NCBI GenBank assembly: GCA_023374025.1
Contig: SIJG01000028.1
Span: forward strand, 1,250,040 to 1,314,039
Length of the DNA stretch: 64,000 nucleotides
Reading direction: 5' to 3'
DNA from: Heterodera schachtii
Lineage: Eukaryota; Nematoda; Chromadorea; Rhabditida; Heteroderidae
Shown here: positions 19,686 to 29,840 of the stretch, piece after piece
Numbering within the stretch: the first letter of the stretch is position 1
Layout: the number at the start of each line of letters is the position of its first letter
The notes under the pieces: model-generated
What the model was told of the DNA's origin: nothing
Seen by the model: only the letters and a program-made list of their open reading frames with translations
Databases searched by the model: none
Position numbers and translations under genes: made by a program

Positions 19686-22600
19686 CTCAGGATAAATTTG
19701 AAGGAAAAATTGAAGAAAATTGGGGACCAGAGCAAGAAAATGCGTTAAAAATTTTGAAGGAAATGTTGACCACAGCACCAGTTTTGCAATCGCCAAGGTT
19801 TGGGAGACCATTCACAATTGAATGTGATGCGTCAAAAAAGGCAATTGGAGCTGTACTTCTCCAAGAAAATGGGCCTGTCGCGTTTGTTTCCCGCGCATTA
19901 AATCGGCATGAGACCAATTACCCATCGATTGAGCGAGAAGCTTTGGCATTAGTCTATTCAGTGAAAGAATTTTCACCTTATATTGTTGGATCAGGGATAA
20001 GTAAGATCATCACGGATTGTGGTGCTCTGACGGGTATAATGAAAGCGAAGGAGTTGAAAGGAAGACTAGAAAAGTATCAGATTACTTTGCAAAATTTTGA
20101 CATTGAAATTATCTTCCGTCCTGGAAAGAAAAATAAGGCGGCAGACTTTTTATCAAGGTATAATATTCCGGGAATTGACAGTGAAGAAGAGGAGGAAATA
20201 AATAGCCAAAATAAGAAAATTCTGAGTACCGAAGATAAGGCGGAAAAGCAAACTGAGGAAAATGAACAGATAGGAGTACAAGAAGAGGCAATTTCGTTAA
20301 AGGAAATAATTGAGGCACAGAGAAAAGTGAAGGAATTGGCAAAAATTTATTATATTTTAAAAACAGGCAAATTTCCTGAGAATGTTTTAAAATGGAAGAG
20401 AGTCATTCAAGATTATGACTTAGTAAATGGCGCGATTTACTATAAGAGAGGTAAAAGTAACTCAGAGAAACCGAAATTGGTCATACCATACTCGTTAAGG
20501 GAGAAAATTTTCCATTTAATTCATGATCAGGGACATTTTGGGTTTGATAAGACTTGGCCTGGGATTAAAAGCAGATTTTATTGGGTTGGAATGAAGGATG
20601 ATGTGAGTTTGTTGACCGAAACATGCGAGGGTTGTCAGAAAAGGAAAGTCCAACCCGGACAGGCAAAAGCGGCACCAAATATACCGATAAAACCGACAGA
20701 AGGACCTTTTCAGCGAGTACATTGTGACATTATGGGACCGCTGAAAAAGACAAAAAACGAAAATTCTTACATTCTTTTGGCAATCGACAGTTTTTCAAAA
20801 TGGATTATGGCAAAGGCTATTTCTGATCAAAAGGCAGAGACAATTGCAAATGCATTTGTTGAGATGGTAATACATCAGCATGGGACCCCAGAAACGGTTG
20901 TTACAGACCAAGGGAGACAATTCACGTCTCAATTGTTTGAAAATCTGAGCAAAATTTACGGTTTTGAGCATAATATGAGTACGGCATATCATCAACAGAG
21001 TAATGGATTAGCCGAGGGATCAATGCGAATCGTAGCTAACATAATTTCGCAGAGCATTAACGAAGGAGGAGATAATTGGGATGAGATTTTGCAGGGAGCA
21101 ATTTTTGCTTATAATACGTCGATTAATACGGCAACAAAAAATTCACCATTTTTTGTTATTCATTTACGTAATCCTCGTTTACCGACGGATCAATTGTTAA
21201 AATTGCCGTCTTCTGACGAATTTTTGTCTGATGTGTCGGTCTATACCCGTACACATGTGGAAAAGGCAGCGAAAGCTTGGGAAATTGTGAGAACTGAGAT
21301 TGTGAAAGCGCAGGAAAGAAACAAAGAAGGAAATGATGCCATAAGAAGGGCCACAGAAAGAGAGTTTGAAATTGGGGATTTAGTCTTGGTTAAAAAGGAA
21401 GTGATGAAACATAAATTTGATCAAAAGTGGGTTGGACCATTAAGGTGTGTTGGAATTGAGGCAGAGCGAAAAAATTTGATTTTACAGTCATTAGATGGAA
21501 GAGGAAAATTTAAGAAAGTACATCAAGAAAAAGTGAAGAAATTCCAGGGTCCAGCAACTTTGCCTTTGAGAGAGGCGGATGAGCCGATAAATTGGGAAAA
21601 ATATGTGGATGATCCAAATTTGGAACAGGAGGAGGCAGAAGAAAGTGAAGAAGAGGGATTCGAGATGGTCTTGAGTAAAGAGAAAGAAATGAGCGGGGAA
21701 ATGATTGGCAAAAGCAAAAAATTTTCAAATTTTGGTTTTGAAAGCAGTGAAGAGGAGGAGAATGGTAATACTATTGCTTTTGTTCAAAATCAGGAAGAAA
21801 TAAGTGACGATGAGGGTCCCGAAATTTTCTTTGAAAACAGAAATTTTGTGTTCGAAAATGATGAGACACCAACTTTGTTGGAGGTTATGTTGAACGATAA
21901 AATGGTTACGGTGTGTACAGGGTGGTTAAATCCCACCATAATTCCCCTTACTTCATCGGTCCCTGAGAACCAAGTGGAAGAAAATTGGGAAATTTACAGT
22001 AATGAAGACGGTGAGAGATATGTGACATGTTGGATTTTTGGAGAGAGTTTTGAAATGTACATTAGCAGTATTACGGACAAAATTGTTTTGGGCATGGATG
22101 TCCAATTTCTTTTTGCAGAAAAATGGTCATTAAAAACGGAAAATGAATGGGAATCATATTGGGAAATAATTTCGGGAATAAATGGAGTAATGTATGAAAT
22201 AAACCGGATTCCAGAAATTTTCATAAGTGAAAAAGAAAATCACGACGACCAAAACGAGTTCAGAATGAGTATAAATGTCATAAGAAGTGAAAAAAATGAA
22301 GAAATGGGACAATTTATGGAAAATAATGAGCAAAATAAGCAACTTTTAGGCCTAATCGAGAAAATGAACAAAAAAGGCAGATTAAACGAGCCCAAAGAAA
22401 AGAACGGGAAAATTTACGAAAGCCATTCATTTTTCAAGATGGAATTGTTATCCAAGGAGGAGGAAGAATCTCTGAAGAGGTTGAAGAGAAAGCTCGAACA
22501 TCAACTTCTGAGGGTCCAGCAAAGTCTGACCGAAAGCGAAAAATGGAAATCCGGAACGTCGGAGGATGACCCAGTGGGACCACAGGAATGGGAAGAGAAT

Positions 22601-23335
22601 GAGGAAGAAACGACGAAAAAGAGCGAAGAAATGAAGAAAAAAGAGGAGGAGGAGAAGAAAGGAAGAGAGGAAAAAGAAAAAGAGACGGAAAAGAAGAAGG
22701 AAGAGATGAAGCAGAAGGACGAGACGGAAACCAAACGAAGCCTCAGCGTCGGAACAACGAAAGATGATGAAATCTCCATTGTGGATTCTGAAGAAAGAGA
22801 AAGAGATGCATTCGAAAACCCACCGAAGCCGACCAACGAACGAATGGCATTTTGGGAGTCGACTTTGAACAATGAGGCAAAAAAGGATTTGCGAGAAGAC
22901 AAAGAGAAGGCCTTAAAGAAGACGGGCGAAGGCATTGTCGTAAGCTCTAGAAAGCGAACGATAAATGAAGTTGACCCGCCAACTCTTTCAAACGAAGCCG
23001 GCATAAAATTCGGGGAAAAAATGCGGCAAAGCATTGAACAGGATCAGAAGACGAAAGAGGCGCGAACGGTGCTCTCCATGCTCCTCCAAATCAGAGAAAA
23101 GGCACTGATTTTGGGAGATGAGGCACAAAGGGCATCTAAGGAAGTTCAAAAGTGGATGGAAAAAATGGGAAATTCACGAGAAGAAGAGGAAGAAGAATAC
23201 AAAACAGTGGGGTTGCCTACGATCGGAGGCGTAAAGTGCTTTCGATGTAATAAAGTTGGGCATTTTGCCGGGATTGTAGAGCGATTCGACGCCCTTGGAA
23301 TGAAGGACAGTCCACGGCAACGCTCGCTTGAATGA
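19646..23335 (+). CDS. pol: RNase H, integrase and long C-terminal tail
   Basis: Continues pol after the shift near 19640; the first ATG in this frame is 19754. RNase H is visible from about 19810 (IECDASKKAIGAVL, later ITDCGAL). Integrase has an HHCC finger (His near 20521, CEGC near 20624), a DDE core (HCDIMG near 20722, VTDQGRQF near 20899, NGLAEGSM near 21005) and a GPY/F-like module (KWVGPLRCVG near 21430). Beyond it lies a tail rarely seen in Gypsy pol: an acidic linker, a retropepsin-like domain lacking the catalytic Asp (about 21870-22160), a long Glu/Lys coiled coil (about 22440-22750), a helical region, and CFRCNKVGHFAGI, a zinc knuckle missing its last Cys because unrelated repeats start at 23276. 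The true C-terminus is therefore lost and the last 20 or so codons are foreign. Confidence 0.8.
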   Translation, partial: ENFAHIARPLQTLTQDKFEGKIEENWGPEQENALKILKEMLTTAPVLQSPRFGRPFTIECDASKKAIGAVLLQENGPVAFVSRALNRHETNYPSIEREALALVYSVKEFSPYIVGSGISKIITDCGALTGIMKAKELKGRLEKYQITLQNFDIEIIFRPGKKNKAADFLSRYNIPGIDSEEEEEINSQNKKILSTEDKAEKQTEENEQIGVQEEAISLKEIIEAQRKVKELAKIYYILKTGKFPENVLKWKRVIQDYDLVNGAIYYKRGKSNSEKPKLVIPYSLREKIFHLIHDQGHFGFDKTWPGIKSRFYWVGMKDDVSLLTETCEGCQKRKVQPGQAKAAPNIPIKPTEGPFQRVHCDIMGPLKKTKNENSYILLAIDSFSKWIMAKAISDQKAETIANAFVEMVIHQHGTPETVVTDQGRQFTSQLFENLSKIYGFEHNMSTAYHQQSNGLAEGSMRIVANIISQSINEGGDNWDEILQGAIFAYNTSINTATKNSPFFVIHLRNPRLPTDQLLKLPSSDEFLSDVSVYTRTHVEKAAKAWEIVRTEIVKAQERNKEGNDAIRRATEREFEIGDLVLVKKEVMKHKFDQKWVGPLRCVGIEAERKNLILQSLDGRGKFKKVHQEKVKKFQGPATLPLREADEPINWEKYVDDPNLEQEEAEESEEEGFEMVLSKEKEMSGEMIGKSKKFSNFGFESSEEEENGNTIAFVQNQEEISDDEGPEIFFENRNFVFENDETPTLLEVMLNDKMVTVCTGWLNPTIIPLTSSVPENQVEENWEIYSNEDGERYVTCWIFGESFEMYISSITDKIVLGMDVQFLFAEKWSLKTENEWESYWEIISGINGVMYEINRIPEIFISEKENHDDQNEFRMSINVIRSEKNEEMGQFMENNEQNKQLLGLIEKMNKKGRLNEPKEKNGKIYESHSFFKMELLSKEEEESLKRLKRKLEHQLLRVQQSLTESEKWKSGTSEDDPVGPQEWEENEEETTKKSEEMKKKEEEEKKGREEKEKETEKKKEEMKQKDETETKRSLSVGTTKDDEISIVDSEERERDAFENPPKPTNERMAFWESTLNNEAKKDLREDKEKALKKTGEGIVVSSRKRTINEVDPPTLSNEAGIKFGEKMRQSIEQDQKTKEARTVLSMLLQIREKALILGDEAQRASKEVQKWMEKMGNSREEEEEEYKTVGLPTIGGVKCFRCNKVGHFAGIVERFDALGMKDSPRQRSLE

Positions 23336-23430
23336 TGGACAGTCAGCATCAACCCGCGCTTGGAACGAGGCCCAAAGCTCATCTACTCGACCATGGAACG
23401 ATGGACCCGGCTCGTCGGCAACCTGGACCG
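23276..23430. repeat. About four degenerate 33-bp repeats
   Basis: Units start with CTTGGAAYGA or CATGGAACGATGGAC at roughly 23293, 23327, 23359 and 23392, each 32-35 bp. Because the period is close to 33, both strands read as 11-residue repeats (W-N-D/E-x-x-S-S/A-T-R on +, S-F-x-x-R-V-D on -). The block is GC-rich and begins exactly where the pol zinc knuckle breaks off. Confidence 0.65.
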
Positions 23431-23514
23431 GACCGAGCACATCGGCAACTTCGGCAATGGGCCCGCCAACTCTGACGCCTTGGGCCACATTTCTGAAGCG
23501 CTCAGGCTTCGGCC

Positions 23515-23613
23515 AATAAAAGACTTTTGTGACGGAAATTGTTGCATTTTTCTTTCTCAATCCTTTCAAAAAAACACACAAAAAACAAACAAAAAAAAAA
23601 AAAAAAAAAAAAA
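23515..23613 (+). terminator. AATAAA followed by an A-rich tract ending in A23
   Basis: AATAAA at 23515-23520 is followed about 70 bp later by an A-rich stretch ending in 23 consecutive As (23591-23613). This could be a polyadenylation signal plus a reverse-transcribed tail, or simply a low-complexity tract. The spacing is longer than usual for a cleavage site. Confidence 0.3.
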
Positions 23614-23655
23614 TGCAACAAAAAAATTAATAAATGATCAAAAATTTGCTTGTAT

Positions 23656-23998
23656 TGTTGGGACAACAATGCCGGACCCCTGGGATGACCAATCATTAAG
23701 CATTCGCCAATTTGGGCCCCGCCCCATTCCTTTTTTTGTGTCCCCCGTCCCTGGCCAATATTCATTCTGTTCGGGAGAGGGATTGGCTTAGCCAATCCCC
23801 CAATCTCTCTCCCTCCTCCCGCTAATATCCCGAGAACCGAACTGGGAGTCCCTTCCCCATCCCATATTTACTCACTACATATATTTGTATTGTGCGCACA
23901 TTTACTCAATAAAAGGGCATAATCAAATGCCGCCGCTGGGATAATTGGGGAGGGACCCGTCGCCTATTTCATTATCATGAAAAATATGAAATTCAACA
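23656..23998 (+). mobile_element. LTR-like sequence closing the retroelement block
   Basis: Starts TGTTGGGACAACA and may end at CAACA (5-bp inverted termini). It is GC-rich, with AATAAA at 23908-23913 followed by a G-rich stretch, an LTR-like layout. No matching target-site duplication was seen, and it does not resemble the LTRs at 6259 or 13365, so it belongs to a third element or its limits are wrong. Confidence 0.4.
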
Positions 23999-26900
23999 AT
24001 TCATTCTTTGTGGATCATTAACATTTTTATAATTCCATTTAATTATTTTTAAATTTATGAGTTGATCAAATAGAGTTATTTTTAACAAATTATTTCACTA
24101 AGAATTTTATTTATTTCAGTTGGTATTTGGGTTTTCAATTAGTTTTTTTTGCTTTTATAAGTATTTTCCAGCTTTTGCAAATAGGTTATTAGCTTTTACT
24201 TTTATACAATTATGAGTAAGTGTTCCAAAATTTTCTAAAAATCAAATATTTAATTCTCACATTTTTTCACATGCCGCATCAGCAAAAATTGCACTCATAT
24301 CCAGCTTTAAACAAATGGGATTTTACTTCATCAAGCCAAAAATGGTGCGGCTTATTAAAATCCATGAATATAACATTTTCTCTTTCATTGCAAGTTCAAT
24401 CAATTCGAAAATGTGTAATATATTTTATTTAAGATAACTTTTTCTTATTTATGTTATTGTTGCTTTTTATTTTAAAAAACTATTATTATTTTCTAAAATA
24501 AAAATTTTATAAGGAATTATTTTATTTGGGATTAACATTATTTGTATCTTTTCAAAAAATTTTTTTGTTAAATTCATATAAAAGACAAGTATTTTAAAAA
24601 TAACAAATCTTATTACATACGAGTGTATTTGTTTGGCCAGTTACCTATCGGCTCGTTTTAGGAGACTTGATCTGAATAGTCTGTATTTAAATATGCTTGT
24701 ATACATTTGTATCTTTTACATACAAAATAAATGTGTCATCGGCACTGTACCAGATTTCCGTCTATGATGTTTTAGAGAGAAATTATTTAGAAATGGTGTA
24801 TATCTTTTTAATTCTTCTTTCTTTTAATTTATTTTTAAAATCCATTCTCATTCTTTTATTTTAGATTAAATTATTTTTAAATAAAGTTATGCTTTTCTTG
24901 GATTGATAAAAACATATTTTAATATTTTATTTTAAATTTCACTTAAATATTCATATATAGTTTAATGAATAATTGCATGGGTTTAATGTATATTATATTA
25001 TCAGTTCCATTAATTCTTATTATAGTTTTTTACATTTATAATTTATGATTCAAATTTCTATTTAATGGAGAGTAAATTAATTTATATTTTCCTAATTTCC
25101 TTGCATTGGTTTTCTTTTGGTATTTAGGATAATTCATGTTCAATAGTATGCAAATTTATATATAAAATTTTGTCTAAATTTTTAAATTCACAATAATTAT
25201 TGAACGTTTTTACTTCCATAATTATTATCATTTTGATTTGTATTTTTGGTTCTTTAATGTAGTCATTTAATTTTAGAATATTGTGTTTTAATATTAAGGT
25301 ATTCTTGTCAACTTGTACACCACATTTACTTTCTTATTGTTGTTAATTATTTTAAAATAAAATTTACCAGAGGCTTTAAACGCTATGAATTAACTTTTTA
25401 ATTTATTAATAGGTTAAGAAATTTCTAAAATTTTGAATTGGTAACATGCCTTTAATATAATATAACATAACATATTCAATAACGGTTAAATTAATTAGGC
25501 ATAAGTAAATCCCATTTTAATAAATTATTATAGAATTAATGGACTATTAAATTTGTCTTATTTATTAACAGTAATATGTAAATATTAAATTTTCAATTCG
25601 TCTTATCGATAAATGTTTTAATATTATCTTACAAAATCATCGCAGAATAAATTTTTTATTTACTCCTATTTCTATTAAATAGTAATGATCATGATTTTAG
25701 TTTATGTATTCTATTTTTAATAAATTTGCAAATAATCTTTTTGAAAATAATATTTATAAAATTTAGAACACCTAATATTCAAATACAATATAACAAAAGT
25801 TTATCTTTTATAAATTGATACCAACAATAGCAGATAAAAATGTAAACAATATAAATTAATGGATATTTATTCTCCTATAATTAAATTAATCTGAAATAAT
25901 TAAATGATTGGTCACCAGCGCGGTAGCATAGGTTGTGAGTACAATTTTTTTAAAATTTTAATTATTTATAAAGATAAATAGTTAGAAGCAGTAAATGTTT
26001 GGCATGTCTTGCCTTTTTCTATAATCTTGACTCAAACAGATTCAATTTCAAAAGTTCAGTTTTACACTATAAATTTAAAGGTTAATATATTTTTATTTCT
26101 AATAAATCCAGAATAATTAAATTATACATAATATTCTTATTTAAAATTGTTTTTACTAGAGATCGGAATTTATTAGGAGTTTGATAAAAAATTATATATC
26201 TTTTTAAAATTTTAAATGTATACCCTACCCAATATTTCATTAATATAAAGTAATAATATATCTTATGATTTGAAAAAATGGAATTCTTGAAACAAGTTTT
26301 TCTAAAAAATATTTTCATTATGATAAATTCACATTTTTTAAAATTTTTAATATTAAAACATATTTTACGCCAATTAATAAATTCATGAAGACGAAAATGC
26401 AACTAAAATCATGAATAAAAAAAATTTAAAATTTTTACTTCATTCAATGTTTCGCTCTTGCCGAAAAATTGATATCGATATCAAATACACTAGTATTCAA
26501 TTAAATATTTTAAATCACAATGAGAAAACACGAAAATTAATTTTTACGAGCATATTAAGAATAATTTTTATTTTTCGGGCAACGGGAACTGGACCCGACG
26601 GTGCCGATAGGCGCCGCGCCGTCTGCAAAATTTGAAAATTTGAGTGGAACTTACTAAAAAAATTTTATCTAAAAATATTTAAAATTCAGTCTTTTATTTT
26701 CTTATATTTGTAAAGACATCATCGAAGTTATAGTTGACATCAAATATGGTAAAAAATAAAGAAATATTAATTTGATTTTATTTATTCTGCAATAATTATT
26801 TTCTCTTTTAATTATTCTTTTTTTTTTTTGCAATCTGCTATTTATTGGCTGAAGTATTAATTATAATCTGTAAAAATTATTATTTTTTTGAATGAATAAA

Positions 26901-27515
26901 ATTGGTTAGCATCGAAGTTAATTTTCGAAGAGTGCCACATTAATTTAGTAACTTCACACTAAATTTTATGTTTTTAAATCATTTTTGCGATAAATTGTTG
27001 TTGAATATAAATGTATGTTTATGTAATTCTTTTCAGAGTATGAACTGAACTATTTACAAATTTTTTAAATTTTCGAATATTTTGTATTTCTTTTTTGAAG
27101 TGTTTTTGAAACTAAATGCTTAATGGATTTTAAAATTGTTCTCCCTCTATTTTGATTTAATATAATACTTATCTTATTTTTATTTATTCATTTTCATAAT
27201 TGTATTTGTTATCTTGTCAATTTTTTTTGCTTTTAAAATAATATTTTTGCTTTTTAGTTTTTAAATCTAAACCTGATATTAATTAATATAATTAATTTTT
27301 TTCTCAATGATTTTTAATAAATAAATTAGAAATTTTTTACAAATAAGATGACTACTAAAATAACATAATGCAATTTTTAATTCTTAAAATTGCACAGCTT
27401 TGTTTATTAAATGTAGTTTTTCAAATTTTCATTTTTTTAAATCTGGGATGTATATGTTAATAATAATAATTGTAATAGATGGTGAGGAAATTCAAAGATG
27501 TATGAATATAAAATG
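23999..27515. other. AT-rich region, no gene recognised
   Basis: Dense stops in all frames. Open frames at 24220, 26082 (minus) and 26411 are low-complexity and unconvincing. A small GC patch at 26577-26630 contains GGCGCCGCGCCG, reminiscent of the motif array at 5.6 kb. A less AT-rich stretch at 24630-24775 shows no coding signal. Confidence 0.6.
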
Positions 27516-27649
27516 CCCCGTGAAATAATTATGGCTTTTAAAATTGATATTATTAAAATTTGCTGTCAAACATGTCTCGGTCAAAGGGAAACATTTTTTA
27601 ATGATTTTTACTAATAATTTCCAATTAAAATTCATATTTATTTCACGGG
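27516..27649. mobile_element. 134-bp MITE-like inverted-repeat element
   Basis: The left end CCCCGTGAAATAA and right end TTATTTCACGGG are inverted copies, with weaker pairing continuing inward for about 15 more bases. The flanks AAAATG at 27510-27515 and AAAATG at 27650-27655 would be a 6-bp target duplication. There is no coding capacity. The superfamily is unknown. Confidence 0.5.
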
Positions 27650-27839
27650 AAAATGGCTGCTTTTCATTAAATATCAACTAAATTTAAAATAGTTAATTAA
27701 GAAAATCTTTGAGAAACATATTTTTTAACAATTGATTTTTAATAATTATATGAATGGCATATTTCCTGCCACAATTAAATTATAATAATTGTTTATTTAA
27801 ATAGAATTTATTTGAATAGAAAAATTCATAATTTTTAAA

Positions 27840-29840
27840 ATGAAATATTTTGTGAGCCTTTTTATTTATTTTATTTATAATTTTTACGAGTGTCAGACAA
27901 CTTCTGATGATATTTTTGACGAACTTTGGAAACACGTAAACAAAGATGCCCAAAAATTTAAAAGTGAAAGTACGGTAGTAAAAGCCAAAGAGGAACCAAT
28001 TGGAATTGCCAACAACGGAGGGCCAACAATCAAAGCTGAACCCTGTTAATTGCCAAAAAACTGTGAAAAAATTGTCATAAAAAATGAACCCTCTGAATAT
28101 AAAATGCCAAACACTAAAAATGATCAACAAAATGAAAGAGGAAATTATGTAAAAAAGGAAGAATTCAGTGTTGAAGAACCTCGGTATAAAGAAGAGGACA
28201 ATAGGGCTTTAAAATGGGAAAATGAATGCTTTGAAAAAAATTCAAAAAGTAAAATTAAATTTAAATAATACTTAAATTATTAATAATTAGAAACAGATAA
28301 TACCGATGATGATTATGAAATGGAGGAGGAGGTTTTTAGCGAAAATGATGTTGATTATGAGAATGTGTATGATGAGGGTAAGTTTTATTTTAAATTTATA
28401 GACAATAAAATTATAATATTATGACTTTTTGCCTTAACAGATTCCATTAAAAGTGCTAACGAAATGTCCACTGATAGTGAACAAGAAAATAGAAAACCAA
28501 CCAAAAAGAGATTAAGGGGAATTATCAATAAAAAATCGGACCCAAAGCTTGGCAAGACAAGTTTTGTTTTTCAAACTCTTAAAGCAATGAGCTAAGTTAG
28601 AAAATTCTGCTTGGCGATTTGTGTAAGTTTTTCGCATATAAAAATCACGTATTTAATAATGAGTGAACAAAAATCAATTTTTTTGAAAATTTCTGTTTTC
28701 TGAGTTATTTAACCGAAATGAAAATTTAGCTAAATTTTTGCAAGGAATGAGCTCCACCGAAGAGAAAGTGCGTTTGGCCCAGGCAAAAGCAACAAAAAGT
28801 AATTTGAATACAGTGATTCAAATCCTTTCTAAGCCATTTTTTTTGCTATAAGTATCGAAAAATAGGTATAAGGTTTTAATCCTGAAAGATTTAAATATAT
28901 GCTTAATTTCAGCTAAAAAATTAACCGATGAAGAAAAGAAACAAATAACAAAAAAATTTGTGAAATTAAAAGATCATTTTGAGAATAAAAAAATGTCAAA
29001 AAGAATGTTAGAAAAAGAAATTGCCAACACTTTTAGCGTACATGAGAGTTCAATTTATCATTTGAAGAAAAAATTTGGAATTAACGGAAGTAAATTTTAG
29101 TAGCATAAATAAAAATAAAATATTTATGCATTATTAATTATTGAATTAAGAAACCAAACTCAAAAGATATTCTAAAGAACAAAAGTTCAATCTTGTAAAG
29201 CAATTTGATGAAATGAAAAGTCGAATGAAAGGCAAATCAATCGCAAAAACGGCAAATGAAATGGACAATCAAATTGCGAAGGAATTGGGAGTCAGCCGTT
29301 CAAGGATATGCCAATGGAAAAAAGATTTTGGCATGACAAATAAAATCAAGAAAGTTTTCATAAAATTTCTGATTGTTGATTTTTAATTTTTTTTTTATTA
29401 TTTTTATATTTAAAGCTTAATTTTAAAGGTTATTATTAAATTTTAAATTGATGATTCTTAGAGTATTTTTTCTTTTTATTGCATTTTTGTAAAGAAATTT
29501 AAAATAAGTACATAATATCTTAAAAAGTAGCTAAACAATTTTGAAAATGTATGTTTTATTAAAAAGAAATTTTTGCTTTGTTTCGTTAAAAAAATTTTCA
29601 TGCGATAATTCTATCTCTTTAACAGATTGATTAGGTAACTTTAACAGTTTAACCATTTTTTTGTGAATTATATTGTAATTTTCAGAAAGCAATCATTATG
29701 GCGACTCGGAGAAAATAAAAATAGTCAAAAAATATTTGGAGATGATTGAGCAGAATCCTCATCGTTCTAAAAAAGACATTTCTGAGGAATTAAATGTTCC
29801 CCAGCGAACACTTAATAGATGGATCAGCAATTTGCAATGA
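27840..29840 (+). CDS. Multi-exon gene with three tandem HTH modules
   Basis: Proposed exons: 27840-28248, 28291-28377, 28441-28560, 28730-28798, 28913-29089, 29151-about 29350 and 29686-29840 (TGA). Introns 42-114 bp long with GT/AG ends join in frame for most exons, which supports a real gene. Exon 1 opens with a hydrophobic, signal-like stretch and carries K-x-E motifs; an in-frame TAA at 28047-28049 splits it, so translation may instead start at ATG 28104, or the copy is damaged. Exon 2 is Asp/Glu-rich, exon 3 has a basic KPTKKRLRG nuclear-signal-like patch, and exons 5-7 each hold a homeodomain-like helix-turn-helix. The exon 3/4 donor is weak and the 6/7 donor was not found. A DNA-binding regulator, or a domesticated transposase DNA-binding part, is the best inference. 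I do not recognise the family. Confidence 0.55.
28913..29089 (+). CDS. Exon with first HTH module
   Basis: Acceptor TAATTTCAG, donor GTAAATTTT. Encodes a helix starting KKLTDEEKKQITKKF and a recognition-helix-like end, EIANTFSVHESSIYHLKKKF. Phase-1 intron boundaries at both ends match the preceding and following exons, so the module is a symmetrical exon. Confidence 0.6.
29151..29353 (+). CDS. Exon with second HTH module
   Basis: Acceptor TTGAATTAAG joins in phase with the previous exon. The layout matches the first module: a SKEQKFNLVKQFDEM helix, then IAKELGVSRSRICQWKKDF, the conserved turn and third helix with Trp before Lys-Lys. The 3' end is uncertain; the frame stays open to about 29384. 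Confidence 0.55.
29686..29840 (+). CDS. Last exon with third HTH module
   Basis: Strong acceptor TAATTTTCAG at 29676-29685. Encodes SEKIKIVKKYLEMIEQ, then SEELNVPQRTLNRWISNL and a TGA stop. Although short, its helix pattern and the ...L-N-V-P-x-R-T-L-x-x-W core clearly match the two upstream modules. Confidence 0.6.

Noticed and set aside
23328..23791. Two overlapping + frames after the pol stop
   Set aside because: They read through the 33-bp repeats and the A tract; no domain.
25900..25945. Short GC-richer string GGTCACCAGCGCGGTAGCA considered as a small RNA
   Set aside because: No cloverleaf, promoter box or spliced-leader feature could be found.
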